Position numbers and translations under genes: made by a program
Assembly: GCF_026340465.1 (NCBI RefSeq)
Contig: NZ_JAPEPC010000001.1
Location: 2,111,501-2,175,500, forward strand
Reading direction: 5' to 3'
Length of the DNA stretch: 64,000 bases
Source: Streptomyces sp. NBC_01306
Lineage (GTDB): Bacteria; Actinomycetota; Actinomycetes; Streptomycetales; Streptomycetaceae
Shown here: positions 34,488-44,554 of the stretch, piece after piece
Layout: each line of letters begins with the position of its first letter
How positions within the stretch are numbered: the first letter of the stretch is position 1
Notes under the pieces: generated by a model
Seen by the model: only the letters and a program-made list of their open reading frames with translations
The model's database searches: none
What the model was told of the DNA's origin: nothing

Positions 34488-35702
34488 ATGGCGAAGGTAG
34501 TGATCGCCGGCGGCGGCATCGGTGGGCTGGCCGCCGCGCTGAGCATCGCGCGACGGGGCCACTCCGTGGTGGTACTCGAACGCGGCGAGCACTTCGCCGA
34601 ACTCGGCGCCGGACTCCAGCTGGCGCCGAACGGGATGCACGCCCTCGCCCGCCTCGGGCTGGGCGCCGAGGTCCGGGCCCACGCGGTGCACGTCGACGAG
34701 CTGCGGTTCATGGACGGCGTCACCGGCGAGCACGTCACCAGCGTGCCTCTCACCGAGGGATACCGGCAGCGGTTCCGCAACCCGTACGTGGTCGTGCACC
34801 GCGGCGAACTCCACGGGCTGCTGCTCGCGGCCTGCCGCGACACCGCGCGGATCGAGCTGTGCCCGAGCCGGTCGGTCGCCGGATACGAGCAGGACGGCAC
34901 AAGTGCGACGGCCGTCCTCGACAACGGCGAGCGGATCACCGGCTCCGCGCTGATCGGGGCGGACGGCATCCACTCCGCGCTCCGCCGGCAGCTGGTCGGC
35001 GACGGTCCGCCGCGCGTCTCCGGCATCACCGTCTACCGCGCGGTCATCCCGATGGACCAGGTGCCGGAGCGGCTCCGGTGGAACGCTGTGACGTGGTGGG
35101 CAGGACCCAGGTGCCACTTCGTGCACTACGCGATCGCTGGGGGCAAGTACCTCAACATGGCGGCCAGTTACGACGGTGGTGCCACCCGGGCGCTCGCCGG
35201 CGTCCCGGTGGGAGAGCACGTCATCCGTGACCTGTTCATGGTGCTCGACGAGACGCCGCGGCAGCTCCTCGGCCTCGGTGAGCAGTGGAAGTCCTGGGTG
35301 CTGATCGACCGGGCACCGGTCGACGTCTGGACCGACGGCCCGGTCGCCCTGCTCGGGGACGCGGCCCATCCGATGCTGCACTACGCGGCCCAGGGGGCCT
35401 GCCAGGCGCTTGAGGACGCGGTGGTACTGGGCGACCTGCTGGACGGCAGCGGAACGGATTTCGCCCGGTGCTTCGCGGCGTACAACCGGCTGCGGCGCGA
35501 CCGCACCGCCGCGGTGCAGCGGATCTCCCGCGCGAGCATCGCGCTGTGGCACCCGGCCGGGGCGGCGGCAGCGGCCAGGAACGCGGCGCTGTCCGGGATG
35601 TCGCCGGCCGATCTGCACGACCGACTCGCGTGGATGCACGGCGCACGGGACTTCACCACGGACGTCCCGCCCGCCCTCCCCCACCGGGAAGCGGCCCGGT
35701 GA
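34488..35702 (+). CDS. Class A FAD monooxygenase (salicylate hydroxylase-like)
   Basis: A 404-aa single-component flavoprotein hydroxylase: GGGIGGLAAALSIARRG (FAD), GADGIHSALRRQL (DG motif), LLGDAAHPMLHYAAQGACQ (GD motif). Family members hydroxylate, or hydroxylate and decarboxylate, aromatic acids such as salicylate and 3-hydroxybenzoate. A 3-hydroxyanthranilate-derived ring would be a suitable substrate on the way to the quinone. Probably cotranscribed with the ligase. Confidence 0.85.
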   Translation: MAKVVIAGGGIGGLAAALSIARRGHSVVVLERGEHFAELGAGLQLAPNGMHALARLGLGAEVRAHAVHVDELRFMDGVTGEHVTSVPLTEGYRQRFRNPYVVVHRGELHGLLLAACRDTARIELCPSRSVAGYEQDGTSATAVLDNGERITGSALIGADGIHSALRRQLVGDGPPRVSGITVYRAVIPMDQVPERLRWNAVTWWAGPRCHFVHYAIAGGKYLNMAASYDGGATRALAGVPVGEHVIRDLFMVLDETPRQLLGLGEQWKSWVLIDRAPVDVWTDGPVALLGDAAHPMLHYAAQGACQALEDAVVLGDLLDGSGTDFARCFAAYNRLRRDRTAAVQRISRASIALWHPAGAAAAARNAALSGMSPADLHDRLAWMHGARDFTTDVPPALPHREAAR

Positions 35703-35797
35703 CCGGCCGGCGCCTGGGGCTGTGCATCATCGAGGCCGGTCCCCCGCGGCCCGTCCGTCCTGGAGCGGCTGTGCGCCCACGCCCGGCGTGATCCAGG

Positions 35798-35839
35798 GCA
35801 GGGGCCCGCCTCGGCTCCCTTGCCGAGGCGGGCCCCTGC
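35798..35839. terminator. Bidirectional terminator between FAD monooxygenase and phzE
   Basis: CAGGGGCCCGCCTCGGC (35799-35815) pairs perfectly with GCCGAGGCGGGCCCCTG (35822-35838), plus one outer G-C pair, around a 6-nt loop. It lies between convergent genes. Confidence 0.85.
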
Positions 35840-35854
35840 TGCTGTCTTCCTGCG

Positions 35855-37741
35855 TCACTGGCCCAGGACTTCACCGATCCGGTCGGCGGTGATGCGGACG
35901 CCGTCGACGGTGAGCACCGACTCCGCGTGGAACTGCACCGATGCGAACCGGGGTCCGCGCAGTGCGTGCACCTCCCCCGTCGCCGGATCGCGGCTGATCT
36001 CCACCACACCGGTCCCCGGGTACTCGATCTTGTCGTCGTCGCTGCGGGCGGCGAAGGAGTTGTAGAAGCCGACCCGTTCCGGGCGGCCGAACAGGTCGAT
36101 CTCCCGCTGGAGGCCCTGGTTCGGCACTTCCTTGCGTATCACCTCCAGCCCGAGCCGGGCGCTGAGCACCTGGTGGCTGAGGCACACCGCGAGGAACGGC
36201 CGTCGCTCAGCCAGCAGCCGGTCGATCGCGTGGCGCAGCCGGTCGATCTTGGGGTGTCCGGCATCCAGCGGGTCACCCGGCCCCGGGCCCATGACGACCA
36301 GGTCGTATCCGTCGAAGGTGTACTGGTCGTCGAACCGGCGGACCGTCACCTCAAGGCCCAGAGCGCCGAGCTGGTGGTACAGCATGGCGGTGAAGGTGTC
36401 CTCGGCGTCGATGACCAGCACCCGGCGGCCGCGCATCGCGGGCCGGGGGCTCTTCCGCCGGTCCGCGTGGGTCAGCCAGAAGTCGGCGATGCCGGTGTTG
36501 CGGCGGGCCAGCGCGGCCTGGACGCGCGGGTCGTCGGCGAGGCGCGCGGGCCGGTCGGCCTGCAACGCGGCGAGCAGCCCCGCGGCCTTGGCCCGCGTTT
36601 CGGCGACCTCCGACGCCGGGTCGGAGTGGCGGACCAGGGTCGCCCCGACCCCGATCCGGAGCCGGCCGGCCCGGTCGATGTCGGCGGTGCGGATCAGGAT
36701 GGCGGAGTCCAGCGTGCGGTCGCCGCCGGCGTCGCGGCCGATGAGCGCGACGGCCCCGCTGTAGTACCCGCGGCCTGCCGGCTCGTACCGGCTGATGATC
36801 CGGCAGGCGTTCTCCAGCGGGCTCCCGGTCACGGTGGGGGCGAACATCGTCTGCCGGAGGATCTCGCGCGGGTCGCGGTTGGTGCGTCCCTCGATGAAGT
36901 ACTCGGTGTGCGCCAGCCGGGCCATCTCCTTGAGGTACGGGCCGACGACGCGGCCCCCGCCGTCGCAGATCCCGGCCATCATCTTGAGCTCCTCGTCGAG
37001 GACCATGTAGAGCTCGTCGGTCTCCTTGCGGTCGTCGAGGAAGGAGAGCACCTCCGGCAGGGCCGGGCCGCTCGGCGGGTAGCGGTAGGTGCCGCTGATC
37101 GGGTTCATCACGGCGGTGCCGCCGTGCACGCTGATGTGCCGCTCCGGGGTGGCGCCTACGAACGTCCGGTCGCCGGTGTGCACGATGAACGTCCAGTACG
37201 CGCCGCTCTCCTGCTGGAGCAGCCGGCGGAACAGCGACAGGCCGTGCCGGGGCGTGTAGTCGGTGATCTCCGCGACGTAGGAGCGCTTGAGGACGAAGTT
37301 GCCGCCCTCGCCCCGGCCGATCTCCTCGGTGACGACCGTCCGCACCAGGTCGGCGTAGGCGTCGTCGGAGATGTCGAAGTGCTGGCCGGAGAGCCCGGTC
37401 GGCAGGTCGGGCAGCTGTTCCAGCGCCTCGTGGCAGTCCACCGCGGCCTGTGCGGTGATGGTCATCGCCAGCAGCGGCTCGCCGTCGTCAGTGCAGGCGA
37501 AGCCTCGCTCGGCGAGCTGCCGGAACGGCACCATCACCAGCACGGAGTGCCCCGCGCCTTCGGCCCGTTCGGGCAGCGGAATGTCGGCCAGGGCGGCCAC
37601 CTCGGACACCTCACCGACGAGGACGTCCAGGACCGGGCCGCCGGTCCGCTCCGGGCGGTGGATCAGCGCGAACGCCGGTGGCCGCGGCGACAGGACCAGG
37701 TCGAGCAGGTCCGGCGCCGCGGGCGTGGTGGGCTCGGTCAT
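35855..37741 (-). CDS. phzE: 2-amino-2-deoxyisochorismate synthase (PhzE type)
   Basis: A 628-aa fusion of a chorismate-binding anthranilate-synthase-I-like domain (about residues 1-420; [31 protein letters not shown]) and a class I glutamine amidotransferase (about 440-628; [14 protein letters not shown] with nucleophile Cys, VQFHAES with the His and Glu). It converts chorismate and glutamine to ADIC. ATG at 37741 follows AAGGAG and overlaps the phzD stop. It is the last gene of a DAHP synthase-SDR-PhzD-PhzE operon. No other phenazine genes are present. Confidence 0.92.
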   Translation of the reverse strand: MTEPTTPAAPDLLDLVLSPRPPAFALIHRPERTGGPVLDVLVGEVSEVAALADIPLPERAEGAGHSVLVMVPFRQLAERGFACTDDGEPLLAMTITAQAAVDCHEALEQLPDLPTGLSGQHFDISDDAYADLVRTVVTEEIGRGEGGNFVLKRSYVAEITDYTPRHGLSLFRRLLQQESGAYWTFIVHTGDRTFVGATPERHISVHGGTAVMNPISGTYRYPPSGPALPEVLSFLDDRKETDELYMVLDEELKMMAGICDGGGRVVGPYLKEMARLAHTEYFIEGRTNRDPREILRQTMFAPTVTGSPLENACRIISRYEPAGRGYYSGAVALIGRDAGGDRTLDSAILIRTADIDRAGRLRIGVGATLVRHSDPASEVAETRAKAAGLLAALQADRPARLADDPRVQAALARRNTGIADFWLTHADRRKSPRPAMRGRRVLVIDAEDTFTAMLYHQLGALGLEVTVRRFDDQYTFDGYDLVVMGPGPGDPLDAGHPKIDRLRHAIDRLLAERRPFLAVCLSHQVLSARLGLEVIRKEVPNQGLQREIDLFGRPERVGFYNSFAARSDDDKIEYPGTGVVEISRDPATGEVHALRGPRFASVQFHAESVLTVDGVRITADRIGEVLGQ

Positions 37742-38361
37742 GGGCAGATCTCCTTGACCGTGGTGACCACCGCGCAGCGCTGGGCGGCGTAGCTGAGGGT
37801 GAGCCGGTGGTGCTCCGCTGAGAAGTCCCCGATCGCGTCGGCGACGAGGAACGTCTGGAGGTCGTGGGTGAACGCCTCGACCGCGGTCATCAGCACCCCG
37901 ACGTGTCCGTACACACCGCAGATGACGAGTTGGTCGCGGCCGTGCCGCGCCATGCGTTCGCGCAGGTCCGACCGGAAGAAGGCGCTGTAGCGCCACTTGG
38001 TGAACTGCCAGTCGTCCGGGGCCGCCGCCAGTTCGTCGACGATCCGGCGGTCGGCGGGGTCGACCTGCATACCGGGTCCCCAGAAGTCCTTGAGCAGGCC
38101 GCGGTCGTCGTCGGTCATCCCGCCCGGCTGGGCGGTGTAGGCGACCGGGATGCCGAGGCTCACGCAGTGTTCCCGGAGCTGCGCCGTGTTGCGCACCAGT
38201 TGTTTGCGGACGGTGTCCGGGAACGGGCGCAGGAAGTAGCGCTGCATGTCGTGGATGAGCAGCACCGCCCGGTCCGGGTCGGCTTCCCACCCGGCGACGT
38301 TCTCGGGCAGGTCGCCCGCGGCCGGCATCGGGTAGGGCTCAATGGGGGGTATTCCTGCCAT
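37738..38361 (-). CDS. phzD: Isochorismatase, 2,3-dihydro-3-hydroxyanthranilate-forming (PhzD)
   Basis: A 207-aa enzyme, the normal PhzD length, starting [13 protein letters not shown] at an ATG with AAGGAG. It hydrolyses the enolpyruvyl ether of ADIC to give trans-2,3-dihydro-3-hydroxyanthranilate (DHHA). The catalytic Asp is in [15 protein letters not shown] and the Lys in [10 protein letters not shown]. As in other PhzD proteins, Gly (CGVYGHVGV) replaces the Cys of cysteine hydrolases. The following SDR would then oxidise DHHA. Confidence 0.92.
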   Translation of the reverse strand: MAGIPPIEPYPMPAAGDLPENVAGWEADPDRAVLLIHDMQRYFLRPFPDTVRKQLVRNTAQLREHCVSLGIPVAYTAQPGGMTDDDRGLLKDFWGPGMQVDPADRRIVDELAAAPDDWQFTKWRYSAFFRSDLRERMARHGRDQLVICGVYGHVGVLMTAVEAFTHDLQTFLVADAIGDFSAEHHRLTLSYAAQRCAVVTTVKEICP

Positions 38362-38388
38362 GACCATCTCCTTCACGCCCAAGGTTCC

Positions 38389-39159
38389 TCACACGCCCAG
38401 AGTGGCGCCGCCGTCGACGGTCAGGTCGTGCATGGTGATGTGCCCGGCCTGTTCGGAGAGCAGGAAGACCACGGCGTCCGCGATGTCCGCGGGCCGGGCC
38501 AGCTTGCCCAGCGGGATGCCCAGCTTGTAGGCATCGGGCCGGCCGTCGATCGTCGCCTGCGGGCCGGACTCGTCGTGCCACATGGACCGGAGCATCGCGG
38601 TGTCGGTGGAGCCGGGGGCGACGACGTTGCAGCGGATGCCGTGGCGGGCTACTTCCAGGGCCAGGCACTTGGTGAACATCGTCGCCGCGGCCTTCGACGC
38701 GGCGTAGGCCGCCATCTCCGTACGGGGCGTACCGGCCGCGTTGGACGCCACGGTGACGATGGCGCCGCGGGAGCGCGGCACCATGCGTTTGACCACCGCG
38801 CGCGACACCTGCATCACGCCGGTGGTGTTGACGGCGAAGGTCGCGGCCCAGTCCTCGTCGGCCAGTTGGCTCACGGGGCTCATGCGCAGCACACCGGCGG
38901 CGTTGACCAGGTGGTCCACCGGCCCCAGCGCGCTCTCCACGCCGTCCACCAGTTCTTCCACCTCGGCGGCGCTGGTGACGTCGGCGGGGAACGCCTCGAC
39001 GGAGAGGCCGTCGGCGACCATCTTGCCCACCACCTCGTCGAGCCGACCGGCGTCCCGGTCCACCGCGGCCACCCGCATGCCACGCCTGCCCAGCGCGCGG
39101 ACGACGGCAGCGCCGATACCGCCCGCTGCCCCGGTGACCAGGGCGATTGCGTCCTCCAT
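38389..39159 (-). CDS. SDR dehydrogenase, DHHA to 3-hydroxyanthranilate (EntA/DhbA-like)
   Basis: A 256-aa short-chain dehydrogenase ([11 protein letters not shown] cofactor motif, VNAAGVL, YAASKAA with the catalytic Tyr and Lys, GSTDTAMLR). It resembles 2,3-dihydro-2,3-dihydroxybenzoate dehydrogenase. Set between a DAHP synthase and PhzD/PhzE, its expected reaction is NAD+-dependent aromatisation of DHHA to 3-hydroxyanthranilic acid, as known in benzoxazole and related clusters. Substrate assignment is from context. Confidence 0.85.
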   Translation of the reverse strand: MEDAIALVTGAAGGIGAAVVRALGRRGMRVAAVDRDAGRLDEVVGKMVADGLSVEAFPADVTSAAEVEELVDGVESALGPVDHLVNAAGVLRMSPVSQLADEDWAATFAVNTTGVMQVSRAVVKRMVPRSRGAIVTVASNAAGTPRTEMAAYAASKAAATMFTKCLALEVARHGIRCNVVAPGSTDTAMLRSMWHDESGPQATIDGRPDAYKLGIPLGKLARPADIADAVVFLLSEQAGHITMHDLTVDGGATLGV

Positions 39160-39233
39160 TGTTCAGACCTCCATTGCTGGGTGGGCACGGGTACGTTCCG
39201 GTTCCTGTTGGCCTGTTGTGAGCCGGCCGGTGC

Positions 39234-40436
39234 TCACGCCCGCCATGCCGAGACCACCTCGACGGCCTGGTCCGGGTTGAGGCGCGGATCGCAGAGGCTG
39301 GTGTACTTGTCACCGACGTGCGGGATGTCCTCCCAGGTCCGGGCACATTCCGTGACGTCGTCCGGGGTGGTCTCAAGATGCAGGCCGCCGGCGATACCGC
39401 CGCCGTCACCGACCGCGTCCTGGAAGCGGGTCACCTCCTGCACGATCCTGTGCAGGAGCCGGGTCTTGAACCCGTCCGGTGTGGCGAAGGTGTTGCCGTG
39501 CATCGGGTCGCAGAGCCAGATCACCGGGTGCCCTGCGGTCCGCACCGCCGCGACGAGGGCGGGCAGCCGGCCACCGATCTCGTCGGCTCCCATCCGGGCG
39601 ATCAGGGTGAGCCGGCCCGGCTCCCTGCGCGGGTCGAGCCGTGCGCACAGGGCCAGCAGTTCCCCGGTCGTCATGGTGGGGCCGACCTTGCAGGCCACCG
39701 GGTTGACGACCTGGGCGAGCAGCGCGACATGGGCCCCGTCGACCTGCCGGGTGCGCTCGCCGATCCACGGCCAGTGCGTGGACGACAGCCACGCCCGGCC
39801 CGACGCCGAGCGGCGCACCATCGGCAGCTCGTAGTCGAGCAGCAGGGCCTCGTGGCTGGTCCACACCTCGGGTGCGGTGCGCGGGCGCGTGCCCCGGTCT
39901 GCCCAGCCCAGGTACCGCATGACGGCGTCGGCGAGCCGGTAGCCGGAGAGGATCCGGGTCGGATCGGGGCGCCGGCGCTCCGGGGTGGGCTCGGGGCCGT
40001 TCACCATGTGCCCGCGGTACGGGGGCAGTTCGAGGCCGCCGACCTGTTCGGTCCGCACGGAACGGGGCTTGGCGAACTGGCCGGCCAGCCGGCCGGCCCG
40101 CAGCACCGGCCGGCCGGTGTTCTGCTCCATCCGGACCGCGAGGAGTTCCAGCAGATGGGACTTGCGGGCGACGTCGGCAGGGGTGCAGTCGGCGGGATCC
40201 TCCGCGCAGTCACCGGCCTGGACCACCTGGGCCGCACCGGTGGCGACCGCGGCGAGCCGGGTGCGCAGCGCGAGCACCTGCTGGGCTTCGAGGAGCCCCG
40301 GGAGGGTGGCCAGTTGGCCGCGGACCCGCCGGACGAGTGCCGCGTCGGGCCACTGGGGCTGCTGCCTCGCCGGACCCAGCTCCAGGTCGCATGCGGCGGC
40401 GGCCGGTGCGTCCTTGGGTGATGAACGAGTGAGCAC
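39234..40436 (-). CDS. Class II DAHP synthase (PhzC/AroH type)
   Basis: A 400-aa enzyme joining erythrose 4-phosphate and phosphoenolpyruvate, the first shikimate step, dedicated here to feeding chorismate to PhzE. Class II marks: KPRSVRTEQVGGLELPPYRG, MVNGPEP, VACKVGPTMT, WLCDPMHGNTF and GGLHLETTPDDVTEC. GTG at 40436 follows GGGAG with correct spacing; the longer ATG frame from 40574 has no ribosome site. It heads the four-gene 3-hydroxyanthranilate operon. Confidence 0.9.
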   Translation of the reverse strand: MLTRSSPKDAPAAAACDLELGPARQQPQWPDAALVRRVRGQLATLPGLLEAQQVLALRTRLAAVATGAAQVVQAGDCAEDPADCTPADVARKSHLLELLAVRMEQNTGRPVLRAGRLAGQFAKPRSVRTEQVGGLELPPYRGHMVNGPEPTPERRRPDPTRILSGYRLADAVMRYLGWADRGTRPRTAPEVWTSHEALLLDYELPMVRRSASGRAWLSSTHWPWIGERTRQVDGAHVALLAQVVNPVACKVGPTMTTGELLALCARLDPRREPGRLTLIARMGADEIGGRLPALVAAVRTAGHPVIWLCDPMHGNTFATPDGFKTRLLHRIVQEVTRFQDAVGDGGGIAGGLHLETTPDDVTECARTWEDIPHVGDKYTSLCDPRLNPDQAVEVVSAWRA

Positions 40437-41193
40437 GGTGATCTCCCGGACTTGCTCGACGGATGTCCGGCTGCGCGGGGGCAGCTGACATGTGGCCCGC
40501 ACACGGCCACCCGGCGGCGGGAGGCGCACACGGTCTGATGGGGATGGACGGCATGGGGCGCCGGCGAAATCCACCTCGCCGGCGGGGCTACCCGGTCGAT
40601 CTCCGTCGATCGGACGCCGGCTGACTGCGCCTCAGTCTTATGGCCCGTTCACGGCGGGGCCAATGTCCGTCGGGGAACTGTGTCAGGTGAGGTGCTTCCA
40701 CATCAGGTCGGCCGCAGGCTGCGGATCCGGGGGGCCGACAGGGAATCCGGGGGTGGTGCCCGGCCGCCCCGATCGCCGTTCCGGAAATGCTGCCGGGCTG
40801 TCCGGGCCGCCGCCCGACCTGGTTGCGGGCGGGGCCGGTCCGACGTAGCGTCCGGGACGGCGACCGACCGCCGCCGCACATTCCGTGGATTCAACATCTC
40901 CCGTCCGACTGGGTATTCAGGCACTCCGTCCGACTGGGGAGAAACAAATCCAGCAGCGCGCTCGACGCGGTGATCAACTCACACACTTGTCGTCCATCGA
41001 AGGCCTGTATAGCCTGACGACAATATCTGCTTATTCAGCATGAGCCGGGGATCCGACGGGGGAATCTCTCGAAATCCGTTATAGCGTGCCTGAGTTCCCT
41101 CGCGCGGCGGGTGTTCTGCACACCGGCCGGCCACCCCACCATGACGTTTTCTCCAGGTACACCGACACGGATTTACTGGATGAGGGGACACCG
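40437..41193. other. Divergent control region (757 bp), 3-hydroxyanthranilate operon versus fusion regulator
   Basis: No gene is seen. The part 40880-41090 is AT-richer than the surroundings and carries two direct StrR-type half-sites (40903-40936). It should hold the promoters of the DAHP synthase operon (-) and of the regulator gene (+), and is a natural place for autoregulation. Confidence 0.55.
40903..40936. promoter_or_regulatory. Two direct StrR-type half-sites
   Basis: GTCCGACTG occurs at 40903-40911 and 40928-40936 in the same orientation, 25 bp apart, each followed by GG as in the full palindromes. The first has a poor partner arm (CACTCCGTC, 6 of 9) at N10 spacing; the second has none. 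They resemble tandem half-sites for the regulator encoded 260 bases downstream. Confidence 0.6.
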
Positions 41194-43146
41194 ATGCGCT
41201 GGGAACAAGCTGCGGTCACTCAAGTCGACAGCCCGGATGAGGTCATTTCGCCACCCGAGCAGCCAACGGCCCTGCAGACCTGCACCATTCCCATTCGCAT
41301 TCTGCGGCACGGGGAAAATCTCAGAGCGCGCGGGGAGAACAAGGAATACGTCACCACGCTAGCTCTTTCACCGGTCAAACTCCCGCCCATCTTCGTGCAC
41401 CGCAAGACCATGCGGATCCTGGACGGAATGCACCGGCTGAAGGCCGCGGAACTACGCGGTGACCAGTCGATCGAAGTGGTCTTCTTCGACGGGGACGAGG
41501 AGGACGCGTTCGTCGCCGCGGTGTCGTCCAACGCCCGGCACGGAATGCCCCTCTCCTTCGACGACCGCACCGCGGCGGCCACCCGGATCCTCAACTCGCG
41601 CCCGCACTGGCCGGATCCCACGATCGCCGCGGTGACCGGACTCGACCCGAGGACCGTACGTGCGCTCCGCGGCCTCCTGGACGTCCCCGACCCGCAGCCG
41701 ACCAATCTGGTCCCGCTGCAACGCCCCCGCCCGGCGGCGGCGCCGCGGTACACCGGACTCCCCGGGAAGACGCCGGCCTCGCGGCTCTCCACCCCGGTCC
41801 ACCAGGTGGCGCAGGAATTCGAACTGGAGCCGCGCACCGTCGTCGACGTGCTGAACCGGCTGCGCCGGGGCCTGCGCGAGGTACCCGAAGTCCCGTACGG
41901 CACCGGGCCGGAGAGCCCGTCCGTGGCACTGCCCGCCCCGGCGGCGCCGGCACCGCGCGCCCCGGGCGGCCGGGCGCCCCTGCTGGGGCACACCGGCCTG
42001 TCCGACGCGACGGAGATCCTCCTCGACCGGGTCTGCGACGAGTTGTTCGCCACCCTCACCCGGCGCGACCAACGGCTGAGGGCCCGCCAGTACCTGCGGG
42101 GGCTGCTGGGCACGCCCGGCCGGAAGAGCATCCGGAACATCGCGGCCTCCGTCGACGACCCGGGGATCGACCAGCGGCTGCACCACTTCATCAGCGACTC
42201 CACCTGGAACTGGGAACCCGTCCGCACCGCGCTCACCCGCTACGTGGCGCGGACCATGGAGCCCGAGGCATGGGTGATCCGCCCGGTGCTCATCCCCAAG
42301 GCGGGCCAGCAGGCGGTGGCGGTGAGCCGGCGGTTCTGCCCGACCCGGGGGAAGGCCGTCAACGGCCAGCAGGCGGTGGGCGTCCTCGCGGCGTCCGAGA
42401 CGGCCAGCACCCCGGTGAGCTGGCGCCTCCAAGTGCCCAAGGACTGGGTCGAGGACCCGCACCGGCGCGGGCGGGCGGGGATGCCCGACGACATCAGCGC
42501 CGAGTCCCTCGGCGAGTGCACGGCCCATGCCCTTCTGCACGTACTGGCCCGCACCGGGGGCCCCGACCGTCCGGTGGTGCTCGACGGGCGCGACATGGAA
42601 CACGTCCAGATCCTCCGGCCGCTGCACGCCGCGGAAGTGCCCCTGCTCGTACGGATCCCGGCGGCCATGCCCCTGCAGATCAACGACCCGGCGCTGGCCG
42701 GGCACCGCTCGCACGGGCCGCTCACCGCGCGCCGGATCGTGGAGGTGGCCCGGTTCCGCCGCCGGCCGGTCGACGGCCCCGATCCCGCGGTCGAGAAGGG
42801 CCACTTGATCACCACCGTCGGCGTCCAGTGGCCCGCCGGCTCCCAGCACCTCCACCCGGGCGCGGAGGCGCCGCTGCGGCTGATCGCGGTCAGCCCGGTG
42901 GGGGAGAACGTGTGCGAGGAGCTGTGGCTGACGACATTGACGACGGTGCCGGCCGCGACCGTACTGAAATTGTCCAGGCTCGTGCGCCGGGTGGACCGAG
43001 ATCTGGATTCGGTTTCCCAGCACGTCGGAATCTGGGATTTCAGCGGCCGGTCCTTTCCCGGCTGGCACCGGCACGTCACGCTCGCTTCCATTGCGAATCT
43101 CGTGCGTTTGCTGGCCCGGACCGATTACCGGGCCGACCTTGCGTAA
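41194..43146 (+). CDS. StrR/ParB-type regulator fused to a domesticated IS701-family transposase domain
   Basis: A 650-aa two-part protein. ATG at 41194 follows GAGGGG. Residues about 25-160 match StrR-like pathway activators: a ParB-type domain (LPPIFVHRKTMRILDGMHRL, EEDAFVAAVSSNARHGMPL) and an HTH (ATRILNSRPHWPDPTIAAVT); a second HTH-like segment is at 203-230. After a Pro/Ala linker (240-262), residues about 275-650 resemble IS701 transposases (RLRARQYLRGLL, RKSIRNIAASV, WRLQVPKDWVEDPHRR). Where IS701 enzymes have the first catalytic Asp (VVDETGF), this reads VIRPVLI, with Arg363; Asp464 may keep the second acid. No terminal inverted repeats flank it. Likely a DNA-binding activator, not a mobile element. 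Confidence 0.8.
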   Translation: MRWEQAAVTQVDSPDEVISPPEQPTALQTCTIPIRILRHGENLRARGENKEYVTTLALSPVKLPPIFVHRKTMRILDGMHRLKAAELRGDQSIEVVFFDGDEEDAFVAAVSSNARHGMPLSFDDRTAAATRILNSRPHWPDPTIAAVTGLDPRTVRALRGLLDVPDPQPTNLVPLQRPRPAAAPRYTGLPGKTPASRLSTPVHQVAQEFELEPRTVVDVLNRLRRGLREVPEVPYGTGPESPSVALPAPAAPAPRAPGGRAPLLGHTGLSDATEILLDRVCDELFATLTRRDQRLRARQYLRGLLGTPGRKSIRNIAASVDDPGIDQRLHHFISDSTWNWEPVRTALTRYVARTMEPEAWVIRPVLIPKAGQQAVAVSRRFCPTRGKAVNGQQAVGVLAASETASTPVSWRLQVPKDWVEDPHRRGRAGMPDDISAESLGECTAHALLHVLARTGGPDRPVVLDGRDMEHVQILRPLHAAEVPLLVRIPAAMPLQINDPALAGHRSHGPLTARRIVEVARFRRRPVDGPDPAVEKGHLITTVGVQWPAGSQHLHPGAEAPLRLIAVSPVGENVCEELWLTTLTTVPAATVLKLSRLVRRVDRDLDSVSQHVGIWDFSGRSFPGWHRHVTLASIANLVRLLARTDYRADLA

Positions 43147-43187
43147 CACCATTGCACGGGGAAATTCTCATCGACAGGGGAGGGCAT

Positions 43188-44297
43188 ATGCCTCGCCAGG
43201 GGAACACCACTGACATGCTCATCGTCGGCGGCGGAGTGACGGCGCTTTCGATCGCATATCACTGCGCACGGGCGGACATCGATGTCATCCTGCTCGGTCC
43301 TGACGACGCCGAGACCGCCGCCGCACCGGCCGCCCGCCCGGTACGCACCTATCAACCGGGGAAAGTCCACAACTCCGAGCTGACGGTACGCAGCCTCGCG
43401 GACTACCGTGCGTTCACCCCGGCCGGGGGCGCCGACCTGGTGCTCTCGGACGTCGGGTGGCTGGTCGTGCCGAACGGCCGGCGGGAAGCCGCCGAGCTGG
43501 AGCGGGAGCTGACGGCCCAGCGCGCCGCAGGCGTGGAACTGGAGCCGCTGACCGCGGACCGGGCCCGCGCGTACAACCCCTGGCTGGACCCGGCCGGCGA
43601 CGGGTCCGCGATCTGGTGCCCGCAGTCCTATCTCCTCGACGTGGACAAGGTGATGCGGGGCTATGCCGCCGGCGCGCGGGAACACGGCGCCCGGCTGCTG
43701 ACCGGCCATACGGTGACCGGGCTGGACGCGAAGAGCGGCCGGGTCACCACCGCCCGCGGTGAGTTCACCGCGGAGACCGTCGTCCTCGCGGCCGAGGCCG
43801 GCAGCGGCGAACTCGCGGCCTCGGCCGGGCTGGAACTCCCGCTGTGGGCGCAGTCCGCCGAGCTGTTCCGCACCGACCCGGTCCTCGCCGACGGAGAGCT
43901 CGGCGTGCCCTTCACCGTGCACCCGGCGACCGGGCTGAAGACACTGGGCGCCGGACGCTCCTTCCTGGTCGGTCTGGAGCGCATCTCCCGGCGGCAGGAC
44001 ATGCGGGACGTGTGGTTCAAGGAGGCCGCCGGTGAGCTGGCCACGCGGTATCCGAAGCTCAAGGGCGTCGGGCTGCACACCGTGTGGACCGGGACGGTGG
44101 ACGTCACCCCGGCCAGGACGGCGTGCATCGGCAGAGCGAGCGGCGTGCACGAGCGGATCTTCGTCGCGGCCGGGTACACGGGCCAGGATCTCGGCCAGGC
44201 GCCCGCCACCGGCCGGATCATCCGCGATCTGTACCTCGGCCGCTCCCCCGGTGTCGACCTCACGCCGTTCGCGCTCAGTCCGTCCGCGCCGAAATGA
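43188..44297 (+). CDS. DAO-family flavin oxidase paralogue with degraded FAD motifs
   Basis: A 369-aa protein clearly homologous along its full length to the oxidase at 45507-46625 (glycine/sarcosine oxidase-like, DAO family). Cofactor residues have been lost: the nucleotide motif reads GGGVTA (Ala19 for the last Gly), the acidic residue ending strand 2 is Gly37 (VILLGPDD versus VILLEKDQ), IAAGPWGG has become LAAEAGSG, and the C-terminal GHGLAHAP has become GQDLGQAP. It may be a non-catalytic partner of the intact copy or bind flavin in another way. It starts 41 bases after the regulator gene. Confidence 0.75.
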   Translation: MPRQGNTTDMLIVGGGVTALSIAYHCARADIDVILLGPDDAETAAAPAARPVRTYQPGKVHNSELTVRSLADYRAFTPAGGADLVLSDVGWLVVPNGRREAAELERELTAQRAAGVELEPLTADRARAYNPWLDPAGDGSAIWCPQSYLLDVDKVMRGYAAGAREHGARLLTGHTVTGLDAKSGRVTTARGEFTAETVVLAAEAGSGELAASAGLELPLWAQSAELFRTDPVLADGELGVPFTVHPATGLKTLGAGRSFLVGLERISRRQDMRDVWFKEAAGELATRYPKLKGVGLHTVWTGTVDVTPARTACIGRASGVHERIFVAAGYTGQDLGQAPATGRIIRDLYLGRSPGVDLTPFALSPSAPK

Positions 44298-44554
44298 TCC
44301 GGTCCCGCCTGTGTCAGGTCGGGCCCCGAAATACCGACAAAGGCGCAGCGGAGCCCGGCAGACTGACAAACACCGAGTTTATCGCCGAGATATCGACGTG
44401 ACAAAGTCAGCAGCTCTTCAGTGGTGTGGTCCTGTTTTCCCTACCGTGCGGTTCCGGCCGCTGATAACGTCCCGATGTCACTATCCGACCGACCCTCCAA
44501 ACCTTTTGAACACATGCACGTAATTGGAGGAACGAGGAGAACGGGGTAGGAATA

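Noticed and set aside
35855..40436. Phenazine biosynthetic cluster
   Set aside because: PhzE, PhzD and a DAHP synthase are present, but PhzF, PhzA/B and PhzG are not; an EntA-like SDR fills the gap and leads to 3-hydroxyanthranilate instead.
41194..43146. Intact IS701 insertion sequence
   Set aside because: The transposase-like part is continuous with a ParB/HTH regulator, has lost its first catalytic acidic residue, and no terminal inverted repeats or target-site duplication are visible around it.
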